From Gari tellinella (taxonomy: Eukaryota > Mollusca > Bivalvia > Cardiida > Psammobiidae), in assembly GCA_922989275.2 (NCBI GenBank), contig OV277857.1, forward strand, positions 7,936,001-8,000,000: a DNA stretch of 64,000 nucleotides, given 5' to 3'. Positions within the stretch are counted from its first letter, which is position 1. Every line of letters begins with the position of its first letter. Below are positions 10,636-22,202 of this stretch, piece by piece. Below the pieces are notes generated by a model that saw only the letters and a program-made list of their open reading frames with translations, did not search any database and was not told the DNA's origin. The position numbers were made by a program, and so were the translations under genes.

Positions 10636-10752
10636 ATCAGGCTCCGAGGTTATAAAGCGTTTTAGTTGAGCCTAGGCTCAAATCTGACCAATCTAATGCT
10701 TGGGAACGTGTTTAGACTCAAGTCAAAAGCTTTATAATCTCGGAGCCTGGCG
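10636..10752. mobile_element. Palindromic element family U
   Basis: AGGCTCCGAGGTTATAAAGC at the left pairs with GCTTTATAATCTCGGAGCCT at the right. The interior GAGCCTAGGCTCAAATCTGA is palindromic. Partial relatives occur at 42823-42965, 18590-18660 and 59150-59200. Confidence 0.7.
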
Positions 10753-11170
10753 GTACGAATGAGAGGGAAGTAAACACATAAATGAAGGACATTTAGTTTT
10801 AAATGTCATAAAGATCTAACATTTGAAACACGAGAGAGATGAACAGAAGTAATTAATGTCAAAGAAATCATATTTAGAACATGAAGGAACGCATAAATGA
10901 CAGAACAACATGGAACATCAACCATTGTTATCAGCATCATCATAGAAAATAATGAGTAAAGGAAACAAGTCTACTAAACCTTCATCGTTAATCCTTTCTA
11001 TGATAAAATTATTCGGGAGATATTTATTCCTTCGCTGATTTGTTATCATCTGCTTTAATAGTGTTGTCTGCAAGACAAGTTAGATTTAAGATTATATGAC
11101 TTTATAAATATCGATAAGAGTGCAAAACAGTATAATGGGTCCTGATAAAACGCCACATTACGCGGACCAT

Positions 11171-11420
11171 TACAGTGGAGAATCTGTTATTCTTTCCCGT
11201 TTAAACGCAAACGTACGCAAACGCAAAGCGCTAAAACGTAGAAAAGAACAACTTTTGGACAATTCTGATATTTCATGTTTATCTTGGTGGCAAACAGTTT
11301 GGAGCCTGATCAGACGCCGGGTTACCCGGCGTCTGATCGGGCTCCAAACTGTTTGCACTGCAAATAATAGTTTTAGCGTAAACGCGTTTATTGGGAAAGA
11401 ATAACACATTCTCCACTGTA
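11171..11420 (+). mobile_element. MITE family A, intact copy
   Basis: TA-flanked, complete hairpin, all 250 bp present. Frames of 85-94 codons stay open on both strands. See the finding on spurious MITE proteins. Confidence 0.9.
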
Positions 11421-11640
11421 TATTCAATTACCAAGTCAATCGGTATTGTTTTAATCAACTCTGAGCAAACAACTGATTATGCATTATTATACTTTATGAT
11501 TTCTATATTTAGAAAAGCAAGTCACATGCTCGGGAAAAACGTCACATCTGCTCTACTAAACACGGTGTATAATGGTTCTTTGCAAACAGTTTTGAACCTG
11601 GTTATAAGGAATGGAATTCTTTGACACTGAAGATACTGAA

Positions 11641-11990
11641 TTAAATAGAGGATAATCAATTTCTTTGGATTGATATTAAAAATATATCACGAGAATGGGT
11701 TGTAATCTGGTTAAAAACGAGTCCGCAGGACGAGTTTTTAACCAGATAACAACCCATTCGAGTGATATATTTTTCATATCTATACAAAGGAATTGATAAT
11801 CTATTTATTATATATATTTTAATGGCGTTTTTACAGAAAAAAAACACACAAAATTGATTATTTACGTCACAAAACTAATTATGACGTGACGTCACAAAAA
11901 GTGATATCACCACTACATGTAGTGGTGATATCAACAGTGACGATATGAAATTTATCTAACTGAGAAATCTCTATAAATCATCGATAGGTA
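11641..11990. mobile_element. Two-hairpin element family I, copy 1
   Basis: TTAAATAGAGGATAATCAAT leads to a hairpin, TATATCACGAGAATGGGTTG and ACAACCCATTCGAGTGATAT, with tip ACGAGTCCGCAGGACGAG. A second hairpin follows: GTGATATCACCACTACATG and its complement. The segment TTTATCTAACTGAGAAATC ends the homology. The same arrangement recurs at 35529-35850. Confidence 0.7.
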
Positions 11991-12087
11991 TAATTATAAT
12001 AAATATTTATACTTTGTTAAATATAGCCCGATTCATTTAACCTGTTAGTATTTAAATCCTTCCAGGTCAAATTGTATCGTTTGCTTT

Positions 12088-12312
12088 AACTCTTTCCTCC
12101 CTGAAACTTTAAATGGACAAATCCAGTTTCCATTTTAGCCTAGTCCATTTCTGACTTTTAAGGGTTGTTTTTGTCAATGTTGGACATTGTGAGAATCTCC
12201 TTTCGGAGCCCTCTGATCTGACTCTTCACTGTTTGCGTAGAACAAGTGACCTATTCACATGCACACTGTTTGAAAAGAATGCCTATATGCGGGACTAGTG
12301 TTCAAAGGGTTA
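12088..12312. mobile_element. Family F element with TTAACTCTTTC ends
   Basis: TTTAACTCTTTCCTCCCTGA at the left and GTTCAAAGGGTTAA at the right enclose a degraded hairpin containing GGAGCCCTCTGATCTGACTC. Its right end overlaps the left end of the next family B element (TTAACCC shared). Confidence 0.5.
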
Positions 12313-12497
12313 ACCCTCTTTCCGCTTAAATAGTTTGCAATATTTGTACAGTAAGCTTTAGAGCTGTATCGACTGAAGACATGTTTATACGAGTCAGTGT
12401 CAAACAGTTTTGATTCTGACTAGGCGCCGCGTTACACGGCGTCTGATCAGGATCCAAACTGATTTCTTAGTTGCATTTTGTGCGCTGAAAGAGTTAA
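12310..12497. mobile_element. Family B element
   Basis: TTAACCCTCTTTCCGC and GCGCTGAAAGAGTTAA are the inverted ends. The hairpin is CAAACAGTTTTGATTCTGAC with GGCGCCGCGTTACACGGCGT. Confidence 0.7.
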
Positions 12498-12527
12498 TAA
12501 CGCACAGGTCAGTAAATAGGTTATCTT

Positions 12528-12650
12528 AACAGTGAGCAACTGTTATTTTTACCCATCAAACACATCAAAGCTAAAACTGTTATATCCATTGCAAAATGTT
12601 TTGACCCAGATTAGACGCAAGTCAACCAGGCGTCTGATTATATTTCGTTT
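12528..12650 (-). mobile_element. Family A fragment, decayed
   Basis: ACAGTGAGCAACTGTTATTT, then AAAGCTAAAACTGTTATATC and GATTAGACGCAAGTC follow the reverse orientation of family A up to just past the hairpin, then homology ends. Confidence 0.5.
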
Positions 12651-12658
12651 ACATTTGA

Positions 12659-12689
12659 GGGGGTGGGGGGGGGGGAGGGGGGGGGGGGG
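12659..12689 (+). repeat. G-rich tract
   Basis: About 30 bases that are almost only G, broken by single T and A. It has quadruplex-forming potential. Its length is likely to be unreliable in any assembly. A C-tract of the same kind occurs near 9848 and another near 59930. Confidence 0.9.
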
Positions 12690-13206
12690 CAGTATAATGA
12701 TTCTCTTTCATAGCAGTAGTGGTCACGATAGTTCGTAACTTTTCGTCATGTTATAATGACTTACAGGCCGATACTAATCATCAGGTTGTACTAATGGGTA
12801 AAACGAGTAACACAAGAAAGGATTTTCATAACATCGGACGATGTACTTATTTGTTTTTATCAACGTACGTTCTGCCAATTTTTGAGTCAATTGGGCGCCC
12901 CAGTGAGATGAAAGCGGATACAGATTTATTTTTATTATATTACATGTATTTCACTAATACATGGGATCGCGGATAAATTTCTCACCCGAAGGACAAGTTC
13001 CGGCGGGGATCAAACATATGACCCATTGATTTGCAGGCCAACGCGATACAACTAGAACATGGTTCCCTGGTCATAGCACCAGAAAATAACATTGAGGCGA
13101 TATGAAACATTTTAAAACTCACGCATCTTTGTTTCTTCGCGATGATCGATCAGAGTTTAAAAATTCTTGGTAATTTAAAAGATTTTTCCCGAAGAGGCGA
13201 ATGATA

Positions 13207-13421
13207 CAGTTAAACCTCTCTATTATAGCCACAAACTTGTGTTAATGTGTACATATGTAGGTGCAAAAGACAGGTGTCAGATTAAAGCAAGGTAAGGGTA
13301 AAATAGAAAGCTCCTTAAGAAGCTTTTTGATATTTACATTACTTTATTCTCGCATCTGTCTTTTGAAAACTCAATTAGCCTTCTTCTAAGTCGTACTGAT
13401 ATCGAGATGTTTTTTTTCTGT
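13207..13421. mobile_element. MITE family D copy, diverged
   Basis: Starts TACAGTTAAACCTCTCTATT and ends near AGATGTTTTTTTTCTGTGTA. The hairpin arms are ATTAAAGCAAGGTAAGGGT and AGAAAGCTCCTTAAGAAGCT. Confidence 0.65.
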
Positions 13422-13698
13422 GTATATTATCTTTCATAATATCACTAAGATATTTGTCATCCAAAATGAAGTGGTGCTGGATAATGATTGAAAGCACTTT
13501 AATTATGATTCTTATCTTTCTTGCTCCTAAATGTAATCGCCTAGCGTCAACAAGAAACAACATACGACCAAAAGGATCATATTGAGTTCATGCCTCCGTT
13601 TTTCTTATCTGTAAAAGACGCCAAAAAGATGGATCTATTTACATTATATGTGTTTTTAAGTGTTCTGTCACTCTGTTGTTATAAATTGTTTCAACACA

Positions 13699-13933
13699 TA
13701 CAGTAGAAAAACGTTATTATTTCCCCGTTTAAAAGGAAACGAAACGCAAATGCGTTGCAATAAAAGGTACAAAATAACAACTTTTTGACAACTCTGACAA
13801 TTCATTTTTATATCAGTGGCAAAAGTTTTGGAGCCTGATCAGACGCCGGGTTAGCCGGCTTCTGTTCTGGCCCCAAACTGTTTGCAATGGAAATAATAGT
13901 TTTTAGCGTGAACGCAACATTTTATCCACTGTA
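13699..13933 (+). mobile_element. MITE family A, diverged full-length copy
   Basis: TA-flanked with CAGTAGAAAAACG and TATCCACTG ends. Hairpin arms carry mismatches (GCCGGGTTAGCCGGC, then TTCTGTTCTGGCC). It belongs to an older subgroup with AAACGAAACGCAAATGC in place of AAACGTACGCAAACGC. Confidence 0.8.
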
Positions 13934-14838
13934 CGATATTATCGCGATCCTTCGGGATTATATTCGTTTGAGGCAAATTGAAAAGATGATTTATGTAAGA
14001 ATTATAAAGTCTACAAATTATTTTGATCGTTTTTAACACATTGAACCCTAGCAACGATTTTACTTATTATTAATAACAGTTTACTGTTACGCGTATAAAT
14101 GAATTAGTGTTCTACGGCACTGTGACACAAAATAGGTCATATAGCGCCGGTAAGATGAGATGATGATTTTAGGAAGACGTTTTCGGCTAATCTCCTTCGT
14201 TGTTACACAGCGAATGTGATTATAAATAGCTTAGTTATTGGCAGAGGGGACAAGCTCGGTCTAAAAAAAAGAAACAGTCCCGAATTACAATTCAGCTCTA
14301 TGCTGAATCTCGACAATGTAGGACGTTCTCTTGGACCTTTATAGAGTACTTAACCTATACAAACAGTGTAAGTCGATATTAGAGCATCTTAAACGGGGTA
14401 ACCTCTGAAATATATGGCGGATAACAACCCTCAGTACTCTAAATGGACTACCTTATAGTTCGAACATATTAAGTGAAACTTAATGATTAAGAAGGTGCGG
14501 AACGAGCTTTAGCTTATAATATAACTTATATTTTGATTGGACGAGGACTACAACATTCCCATGTTATCGAAACAAACCTGGCTTATTCTGGTTGTAAAAT
14601 CGCCCAAATATGATAGTCTTTACAACTAGTTGCTACGAGTCGGAGTTACATGTATTTATACCGCGTGCAGACACCACGCGACGTCGAAACACAACAGAGT
14701 TCTTAATGATTGCCGTAATTAATGGGATGCTAAAGTCAGTTTGATTTCTTAAAATGTAGGTTATATTCTAATCTTGACTGGATACCGTATTTTCTGTTAA
14801 AGGTGTCAAGGGTGTTCAATTAATTTTTTCGCTTACAG
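13934..14838. other. No gene recognised
   Basis: Mixed-composition sequence without a convincing frame, splice pair or repeat. Several short self-complementary stretches occur (for example ATTCAGCTCTATGCTGAAT at about 14289-14307) but none is linked to a family. Confidence 0.4.
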
Positions 14839-15072
14839 TACAGTGGAGAACACTTTATTCTTTCCCAATAAACGCGTTAACGCTAAAACTATTATTTCCA
14901 TTGCAAACAGTTTGGGGCAGGATCAGACGCCAGGTAACCCGGCGTCTGATCAGGCGTTAAACTGTTTGCCACTGGTATGAAAATGAATATTCAGAGATGT
15001 CAAACATGTGTTGATTTGTACATTTTATTGCAATGCGTTTGCGTTTCTTTTGCGTTTGAACGGGAAATACAT
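14839..15072 (-). mobile_element. MITE family A, right end lost
   Basis: Begins TACAGTGGAGAACACTTTAT in reverse orientation, with hairpin CAAACAGTTTGGGGCAGGAT. It loses homology after TTTGAACGGGAAATACATG, so the last terminal repeat is missing. Confidence 0.75.
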
Positions 15073-15872
15073 GTAAAAGCGTCGGTTTAATTAAAAAGAA
15101 TCTTTGAACTTAATCCACCGTTTATTAAACTATTCTCCTCTGAAATTTTGTAGGAACATATCCAATTTCCTGCAAGGTTTAGTCCATTATTGCACTATTC
15201 AGGACGAAGTTTAACACTAAAAACTTATTTCCAAATGACAAACAGTGCAGCTCCTGCAGGCGTTCAGTGTTTACATTCACTTCCTAGGAACAATGTACTC
15301 TTAACGTGTACATGTTTGTTAATGCGGTAACCATTAAATATACTGACGATGTCGACAAAATATGACAGTAGTACATATTATTAAATTTAAAATAAAAAGA
15401 AAGAGACAAACATACATTTAAAAAAAAAATAATGAAAGTAAATACCATAGGAATTTAAAGAGTGTAAATTGTAAAAAAGAAAAATATGGTACTATTTCCC
15501 CGATATAACACAAGTAAATGACATAACAATATATTTATTAGATGGCCGTTAAGGGGAAATTGACATAGGTTTAATTCTTGAATAAACTTAGAGTAAAATT
15601 TTAAATGCAAATTTAAAATATTTTTATCACAATATATGTTTTCATTTTTTGCGTTTATTCTTCTTATACAGCTACCTATTGAATTGTTTTTAGCGAAACC
15701 AGTTTCCGAATACGTATATCGGTATCAGATCAAGTTCTCAAATCGCTAATCACTCGAACTGAAATTAACTTTTCTGACTTACCAGTAACAGCCAATGCTA
15801 TGCGTTTCTTTTTCTCGTATATATTATGGCTATGTGTTTGTGTTTTGTTTCGTTTCAATTAGGAAATAATAA
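15073..15872. other. No gene recognised; faint family F traces
   Basis: ACAAACAGTGCAGCTCCTGC near 15239 and TTTAGTCCATTATTGC resemble family F interiors. The rest is AT-rich (15350-15700) with no usable frame. Confidence 0.4.
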
Positions 15873-16204
15873 TGCAGTATTTCCTCCCTACAACGGCCTT
15901 ATGAACAAGACTCCCTCCCTACAACAGTGTTTGCCGCTATTCCCAAAAACGGGCATTATGTCCAACCTTTCCATGGTTGCAATTTTGTCTGCTGTTTATT
16001 TTTTCAAATTCACATATTGACAAAAACATTGACGATTGGAAAACAGCTTGAAATCAGATTCTACGCCGCGTGACACAGTGTCTGATTTAAATTTCACACT
16101 GTTTGCAAATGTAAGCCAATAGTCTTCCCTGTAACAACTCCTTCTAAACAATGGACACAATCGTTGTCTCCCGTTGGTTGTTGTTGTAGAGAGGGAACAC
16201 TGTA
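15873..16204. mobile_element. MITE family C copy 2
   Basis: CAGTATTTCCTCCCTACAAC at the left pairs with GTTGTAGAGAGGGAACACTG at the right. The hairpin core is GAAAACAGCTTGAAATC then TACGCCGCGTGACACAG. CAAAAACGGGCATTATGTCC is a subterminal motif shared with the copy at 27092. Confidence 0.75.
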
Positions 16205-16509
16205 TCTTTTCTAGTCTATTTCCGATAAATGAGGGATGTGACAAGTGAACATTTTCAATTACATAGAAACAAGAGAAAATAACATATTTACCGAAATGAA
16301 ATCAAGATGGATCATCCGTTTACAAAACCGGCGCCTCATACCAATTTTAAACGTGTCTTACAAGTTAGAGTCTGTGTGAAGACTATTGTTTGTGTTATTA
16401 ACGAGGATAAGACATGGACTTTGTCAGGCAGATACATCTGGTAAATTACACCACGTTGTAGCAGCTAGCTCATTTAGTCATCTAATCATCTACAAGAAAA
16501 AGTTACTCT

Positions 16510-16770
16510 TAACCCTCTAAACCCTTGCATTGCCAATCGTTTCGTGAGGTTTCTATCCATTCATTGTTTCATTGTCGCCTGCTCCAATTTTGCTGTCTGC
16601 AATGTCGTTTAAAAGTGAAAAAAACGGAAGTACACTGACGAAATTTCAAAAGCGGGTTTGCAAACAGTTTGGGTCCTGGTCAGACGCCGCGTCACGCGGC
16701 GTCTGTTCAGGAACCAAACTGTTTGCAAACGCTCTTTTAAGCGCTATTGAGAGTAAAATGTTTCAAGGCA
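16510..16770. mobile_element. Family B element
   Basis: Starts TTAACCCTCTAAACCCTTGC. The reverse-complement family B tail (TTGTCGCCTGCTCCAATTTT, GCTGTCTGCAATGTCG) leads to the hairpin GCAAACAGTTTGGGTCCTGG with AGACGCCGCGTCACGCGGCG. The right end near GAGAGTAAAATGTTTCAAGG is soft. Confidence 0.65.
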
Positions 16771-17323
16771 TGTGCTATTAAGTGGTTACTCTTTCAAAAA
16801 GTGTTTATCCTAATTAAGTCTATTGTCTTATTTGATCCAAGTATTTTGAGATTTGTTGACAGACTTTGCCAGATAAAGAAGATAAATAACTCTCAGTGTT
16901 TGTGCAGCTGAAACATATTGCAGATAACGGTAGCTTAGAGTGATTGACATTTTGAAAGCAAATCGGTCTGGCTGCAGTTCCTTCGTATCTTGGTTAATTC
17001 CGGTAAAATAATCATTTGATATATTTCTATTGTAAATTGACAAATAGCATAGTCTTGATACCTAATGCAAACTGATACATTGTTGTCAAGTGCAGCACAG
17101 ACTGCATTAGGTTTCCCCGTTTTAGTGCAAATCCGCAGTTAATGAAGTGGAAAAACGCCAGTGCATTAAGGTTCCGAGATAGTGTTTGATAGCCCGACTT
17201 TTTCCGACTTTTTCCAAAATGCCTACATGCAACATACCAATATTATATATCATTTTTTGAGCGTTAGGACTTGTAGAAGCTTTATAAAGGAGTATTGGTG
17301 TAAAATCAATCAATACTAAGCTG

Positions 17324-17575
17324 GTGCCACTAACAGAGTCTGGAAATGTCCATGTATCTTTTTTACAAGTGCAAAAATTTGAATTCTTCATTTCACATTT
17401 TGTTGATCATATACTTTCTGTCAACAAAGGAGTGTCATATTTAGAAAATACTGATGTAATAAGCATAAAATGTGATTCAAATTTTGGAGGTCATTTTTTA
17501 AAAAATGGAGGAGGCCATGATGGAACTACTTTTTTTCTTTACAAAAGTACAGTACAGCTTTTTGCTTACTTGTGA
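17324..17575 (+). pseudogene. Open segment in the left inverted arm, unknown protein
   Basis: The frame reads PLTESGNVHVSFLQVQKFEF early on and ISIKCDSNFGGHFLKNGG further in. The right arm encodes the same peptide on the minus strand with conservative differences (ESG/DSE, QK/PK, KCDSN/KRDLN), and the frame is kept in both. Retention of a frame in two diverging arms suggests a former coding exon rather than chance. I do not recognise the family. The start is a guess because the real exon boundary is not visible, and homology of the arms extends beyond the frame on both sides. The product may be part of the transposon's own protein or a captured host exon. Confidence 0.35.
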
Positions 17576-19505
17576 AACGAGGAATTGTTCATTAAAATTA
17601 TGCGTTTGGTCGAAATCCACATTGTAGTTGTTGAAGTGCATAGACAACGGACTCGTAAAATATGAATAACAAATGCATATATTATATAAATGTATGCAGA
17701 CCAGGCAATGCAGATGGAAGCATTTGTCGGAATTAACATGTAGGATCAATCCAAGTCACAAAATCACTATTAATGGCATGTTTCAGTTTTTGTTTACCTC
17801 AACCTGCAGTCTGCACACGACGCGAGTTTCCCTTTGATGTGTAAAAGTCGATTTTCGTCATCATTTAGTGCACATTTTCTGATGGAATAATATGTGTTTA
17901 CTTTACACAACAGTCCTCACTGTTCCGTTTCGACACAGCATATACATGATATAAAAGCAGTGGAGTCTCGCACACTGGAGTTCATTTACACACGTGGGAC
18001 GACTAAATAGTACATCTCAGTAAAATGAATACATGTGTATAGAATGGTTTAAATAGATATTTAAGAATAAGTTTATGAACCTAAAATTAACGAAACGAAT
18101 TAAACTGCTCCAAAATTAAAGAAAACTGTCCGTATTAAACCTGTTGTTTTTGCACTACGGAAAAATACGGACATTGCCGAAAGACATTGATATTACGCAT
18201 GCTTGCTAATTGCCAATTTTGTATGTCATTAAATAGTTATTCAACATAGTTATCATGAGATTATCAATTTAAAGCTATACAGTCTATCTCTTCTATGATC
18301 GATGCTGATACACGCATACTTTCAAACAATGCTAGATCTAGTTTTTAATAACTGTGTTGACCTAGGTCAAAGTTTTCATTGTTGTTTTTAAAAAAAAAAA
18401 AAAAAAAAAATTCCTGTATATTCTCTTTTTCAGAGTAAAAATAATCTACAAAGAAAATTTCTGTTGAGTGTTCAAAGGACGAAAATTATGCAAATATAGA
18501 TAATAGAGCTTCCAAAAGAGCCCCTGTTCTGGATCTACTTTGTTTGACCAGTTGTTTGACCAGTTCCCATTCTGTATTGCACCTTGTTCCAAGCTTATAA
18601 AGTTTTTGAGTCGAGTCTGAGATCGTTCTCAATCATTTGATTAGTCAGATTTGAGAGTCATATGATTAACGAAACAAATCTAGATAAAAATAACGTAACT
18701 TGGCGTAATTGATATTTCGTTGTCTTTTCTTATTTAGCATAATATACACAAAGATCTATAACGCACACTGGTTTAAAAAACACAAACACACATGGAAAAA
18801 TGACTAAGACACAGCGATTACTGAAATGCAACCCAAGTCATCAAAAATAGTAGGAAAATATTATAGAAATGTAAAGGAATAGCTCAAATTCATCGAGTTC
18901 TGTACTGTTTGTGATTGTTTAATAATTCTATTTAGCATTCAGTCTACCTGCAGCTGTTTAGTCCTTTCCACATGAAAAGTTCGAACCCAGACCGGGATCG
19001 AACAAACATAGGCGAAGAGCTGAGTGATTGTTACTCACAGTGACTATAATATTCTCTCTACCACGAAGGTCCCGAAACATAATATCAACGCAAAAATACA
19101 TGTGAAATGACTAAACACTCGAAATGATGACGAAAATCGACTTTTACACATCAAAGGGAAAATCGCGTCGCGTGCAGACTGCAAGTTGAGGCAAACAAAA
19201 GCTGAAATATGCCATTATTAGTAGTTTTGTGACTCAGATTGATCCTACATGTAAATTCCGACAAAACGCTTCCATCTGCATTGCCTGGTCTGCATACATT
19301 TATATAATATCTGCATTTATTATTGTTTATTTTACGAGTCCGTTGTCTATGCACTTCAACACTTACAATGTATGTTTCGACCAAACGCATAATATTAATG
19401 AACAATTCCTCGTTTCACAAGTACCTGGACGCTCCGTGGCGAGATCGATTGCGGAGATTTAATTTTATCGATTTCCCACGCAGCGTAACACAGCGCAAAT
19501 CTCGC

Positions 19506-19841
19506 TTATCCTAAGCAGTGGGGAGAGAGAAAAAACGCAGTTTGACCACGCAAAGTCATTTCTTGCCACAGCTGCCGAGAGAAATAAGCACAATCCACAT
19601 GAGCTGTACTGTACTTTTGTAAAAGAAAAAGAGTAGTTCCATAATGGCTTCCTTCATTTTTTAAAAACTGACCTCCAAAATTTAAATCACGTTTTATGCT
19701 TATTACATCAGTATTTTCTAAATATGACACTCCTTTGTTGACAGAAAGTATATGATCAACAAAATGTGAAATGAAGAATTCAAATTTTGGCACTTGTAAA
19801 AAAGATACATGGACATTTTCAGAATCTGTTAGTGGCACCAT
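19506..19841 (-). pseudogene. Open segment in the right inverted arm, unknown protein
   Basis: Mirror copy of the left-arm segment, 111 codons, starting MVPLTDSENVHVSFLQVPKF. It matches the left-arm peptide through LFLLQK, then continues into the ~180-bp segment that the left arm lacks (about 19427-19603), giving a different C-terminal end. The minus-strand extra segment either inserted here or was deleted on the left. Without the parent protein the correct end cannot be told. The segment lies inside the long-inverted-repeat element and has no visible promoter of its own. Confidence 0.35.
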
Positions 19842-20126
19842 GAATAGCTTAATATTGATTAATTGTACATCAAGACTCCTTTATAAAGCTTCTACAAGTC
19901 CTAACGCAAAATATGATATATAATATTGGTATGTTGCATGTAGGCATTTTTTGGAAAAAATAACGAATTCTCGACTGAATATGTGGTCGTCTTCTTATTC
20001 TCATTTATAGATCTTTAAGTGAACACATTCGATAATATTAAAAAATATCACAGCAATAGTATCCATATCAAGCCTCAAGATAAGGGGAGTATTTCAAATC
20101 GTTTATTTCTGCTTTAAACCCTATGG

Positions 20127-20154
20127 TGTCACTACTCATTAGAATCGTCTCTTT
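20127..20154. repeat. Half of hairpin G, cut at its centre
   Basis: GGTGTCACTACTCATTAGAA then TCGTCTCTT equals the left arm of the hairpin at 4686-4740. Homology upstream (TTTCTGCTTTAAACCCTATG against TTTCTGCATTAAACCCTGTG) continues, but it stops precisely at the hairpin tip. Confidence 0.6.
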
Positions 20155-20290
20155 GACCGTGTTATGGTTTTGAAGGTAAGCAATATCAGGAGAATAGATC
20201 TTTGATTTCTTTTTGCTTACCAATGGAATTTTAAAAATATTCCATAAAAATTGTCCGATGAGAAATAAATAACATGTATGTGGCGTCTGT

Positions 20291-20522
20291 TACAGTGGAG
20301 AATCTGTTATTCTTTCCCAATAAACGCGTTTACTCTAAAACCATTATTTCCATTACAAACAGTTTGGAGCCAGATCAGACGCCGGGTAACCCAAATTGAT
20401 TGCCACCAGGGTAAACATGAATTCTCAAAATTGCTCAAAAGTTGTACTTTTCAACGTTTTAGTGTTTTGCGTTTGCGTACGTTTGCGTTTAAACGGGAAA
20501 GAATAACAGATTCTCCACTGTA
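20291..20522 (-). mobile_element. MITE family A with one hairpin arm deleted
   Basis: TA-flanked with both termini intact. The core reads GACGCCGGGTAACCC then AAATTGATTGCCACC. The 18 bases expected after the centre (GGCGTCTGATCAGGCTCC) are missing, so the deletion starts at the palindrome tip. Confidence 0.85.
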
Positions 20523-21029
20523 GTTTCTGTTTACTATTAACCTATTAGTAATTAATATTAACCTAATGAAACGTTGCCGTTAAGTATTCCGTCCTTTAAA
20601 AGCATAGTTCTTTTGAAGTGTTCATGTGCCATATGGAAAAAGTGTAGACCAATGTCAAAGGATTCTACAGGAGCTCTCTATTTTGTAAATGAACAATTGT
20701 TTTATCTTTGCAATATAATGGAAAACATTCTTGACAAGTCAAACATGGAATATACTGAACTGGAAACTAAAATTGTGCGTCTGAAGTATCAGGACTTGAT
20801 GAGTTAATACGTATCTTAATATGACTATTTTCATTCAAGCTATTTAGTTTACAACAGAAAATATAAGTTCGAATCACAATCGGAAAAAGTGCCTAGTGTC
20901 AGAATACCGGTACCTTAATTCTTGATTTTATGAATACATGTAGGTGTAGAGTATCATCAGGGTTAACATCTCAAATGATACACTCTGATTCCACGAGGTC
21001 TCGTTATAATAGAACTTTACACAATGACA

Positions 21030-21218
21030 TACAGTCGAACTTCGAAATCTCTTAACTGGAACTATCCGATATTTCGACACATGAACTGCATTATTTCATG
21101 CTCAGTTAAGTCGAACATACCCATATTTCAAAGTTCAAACGTGGCTAAGCCACGTTTGAACTTTGAAATACGGGTATGTTCGATTTTACCGAGTTCAAGA
21201 TATCAAAGTTCGACTGTA
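21030..21218. mobile_element. MITE family K copy
   Basis: TA-flanked, CAGTCGAACTTCGAAATCTC and CAAAGTTCGACTG ends, centre AACGTGGCTAAGCCACGTT. About 189 bp, slightly shorter than the copy at 2826-3022. The interior part ATTTCGACACATGAACTGCA is found there in inverted order, so the two copies differ in the orientation of an internal segment. Confidence 0.8.
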
Positions 21219-21737
21219 GTTGCAAAATCACTTCGTATAGCATGTCAAATGCCAAGCGTGATGCCTAATCATTATAGTGCTTGGATCGGATGTCCTTGAA
21301 TAATGGAAATTCTGTTTCAACCTGTCTGTTTTTTTCTTTTCTATATTATAGTCACAAAATATGGACATAAATGTTTTCTGCATACTGATCGTAGCCGTTT
21401 ATGTCTTCGTGTTTCTATGAGGTTTTGTATAAAAAGGCTAACCCTAATCTCCATTGGATCATTTCTGAAACTAAACTGACCAAACAAATCACAAAGGAGA
21501 CAATGTGCAGTGGAAGAAATTCAAGTCCCTGAAGCTGAACATCAAAGCCAATATCAAGACCTAATATAACCTCTACCTAGATAATATACTGGTATACAAC
21601 ACGAATCATGTTAGAAGGGGAGAAATCCACCAATCAGTATTGAACTTTTGACCTAACCCTTTTTCCTTTGATTCATTTCTCCTCTAAAGAAATTACTTCG
21701 TTTTTAAACAGTCATGATTATGTAGGACCTATTGTAG

Positions 21738-21862
21738 GATATAGTTTCTTTATCCTAGCAGATGAAAGCTTAAAGCAGACTAAAAGTGAAACAGAATGCC
21801 CCTTAAGTCACAATTGATCATTTGTCTTCAAGACTTAGAAATAGGCTATATGGTAATTGGTT
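21738..21862. mobile_element. Family E relic
   Basis: CCTAGCAGATGAAAGCTTAA, AGCAGACTAAAAGTGAAACA and AGAATGCCCCTTAAG are the left half of the family E hairpin. The right arm is largely gone. Confidence 0.5.
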
Positions 21863-22157
21863 TAGAAGACACCAGTACAGTGGAGAATAGAGTCTATCTG
21901 TTATTCTTTCCCGTTTAAACGCAAACGAAACGCAAACGCAAAACACTAAAACGTAGAAAAGAACAACTTTTGGACAATTCTGATAATTCTTGTTTATCTT
22001 GGTGGCAAACAGTTTGGAGCCTGATCAGACGCCGGGTTACCCGGCGTCTGATCTGGCTCCAAACTGTTTGCACTGCAAAAAATAGTTTTAGCGTAAACGC
22101 GTTTATTGGGAAAGAATAACACATTCTCCACTGTAATTGGTTTAGCAGACACCAGTA
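21854..22157 (-). repeat. 24-bp direct repeat flanking a family A MITE
   Basis: TAATTGGTTTAGAAGACACC plus AGTA (21854-21877) recurs as TAATTGGTTTAGCAGACACC plus AGTA (22134-22157) on the other side of the MITE, with one mismatch in 24. Each repeat begins and ends with TA, and the MITE lies exactly between them. Confidence 0.85.
21876..22135 (+). mobile_element. MITE family A, intact copy between 24-bp repeats
   Basis: Complete hairpin. The left terminus carries a 7-9 bp insertion (CAGTGGAGAATAGAGTCTAT), the right one is normal. Its flanks are a 24-bp direct repeat instead of only TA. Confidence 0.9.
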
Positions 22158-22202
22158 GCTGGATAGACTCATTCTTCTTCACATGAGAACGGTCGCTGAT
22201 AG

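Larger units (their letters stand above)
17200..19955. mobile_element. 2.75 kb element with very long inverted arms
   Basis: The left arm (about 17200-17872) recurs in reverse complement as the right arm (about 19108-19955), beginning TTTTCCAAAATGCC outside and ending near GATGTGTAAAAGTCG inside. Arms are roughly 90% alike by eye. The right arm carries an extra ~180 bp (about 19427-19603). The unique middle includes a TATA-like ATATAAAAGCAG near 17950 and a poly-A run at 18389-18410. No transposase was recognised. It could be a non-autonomous DNA transposon with long terminal repeats or an inverted duplication of a gene segment. Outer boundaries are not certain. Confidence 0.65.

Noticed and set aside
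16572..16781. 69-codon frame over a family B element
   Set aside because: It spans the MITE hairpin and terminal part only; open by chance.
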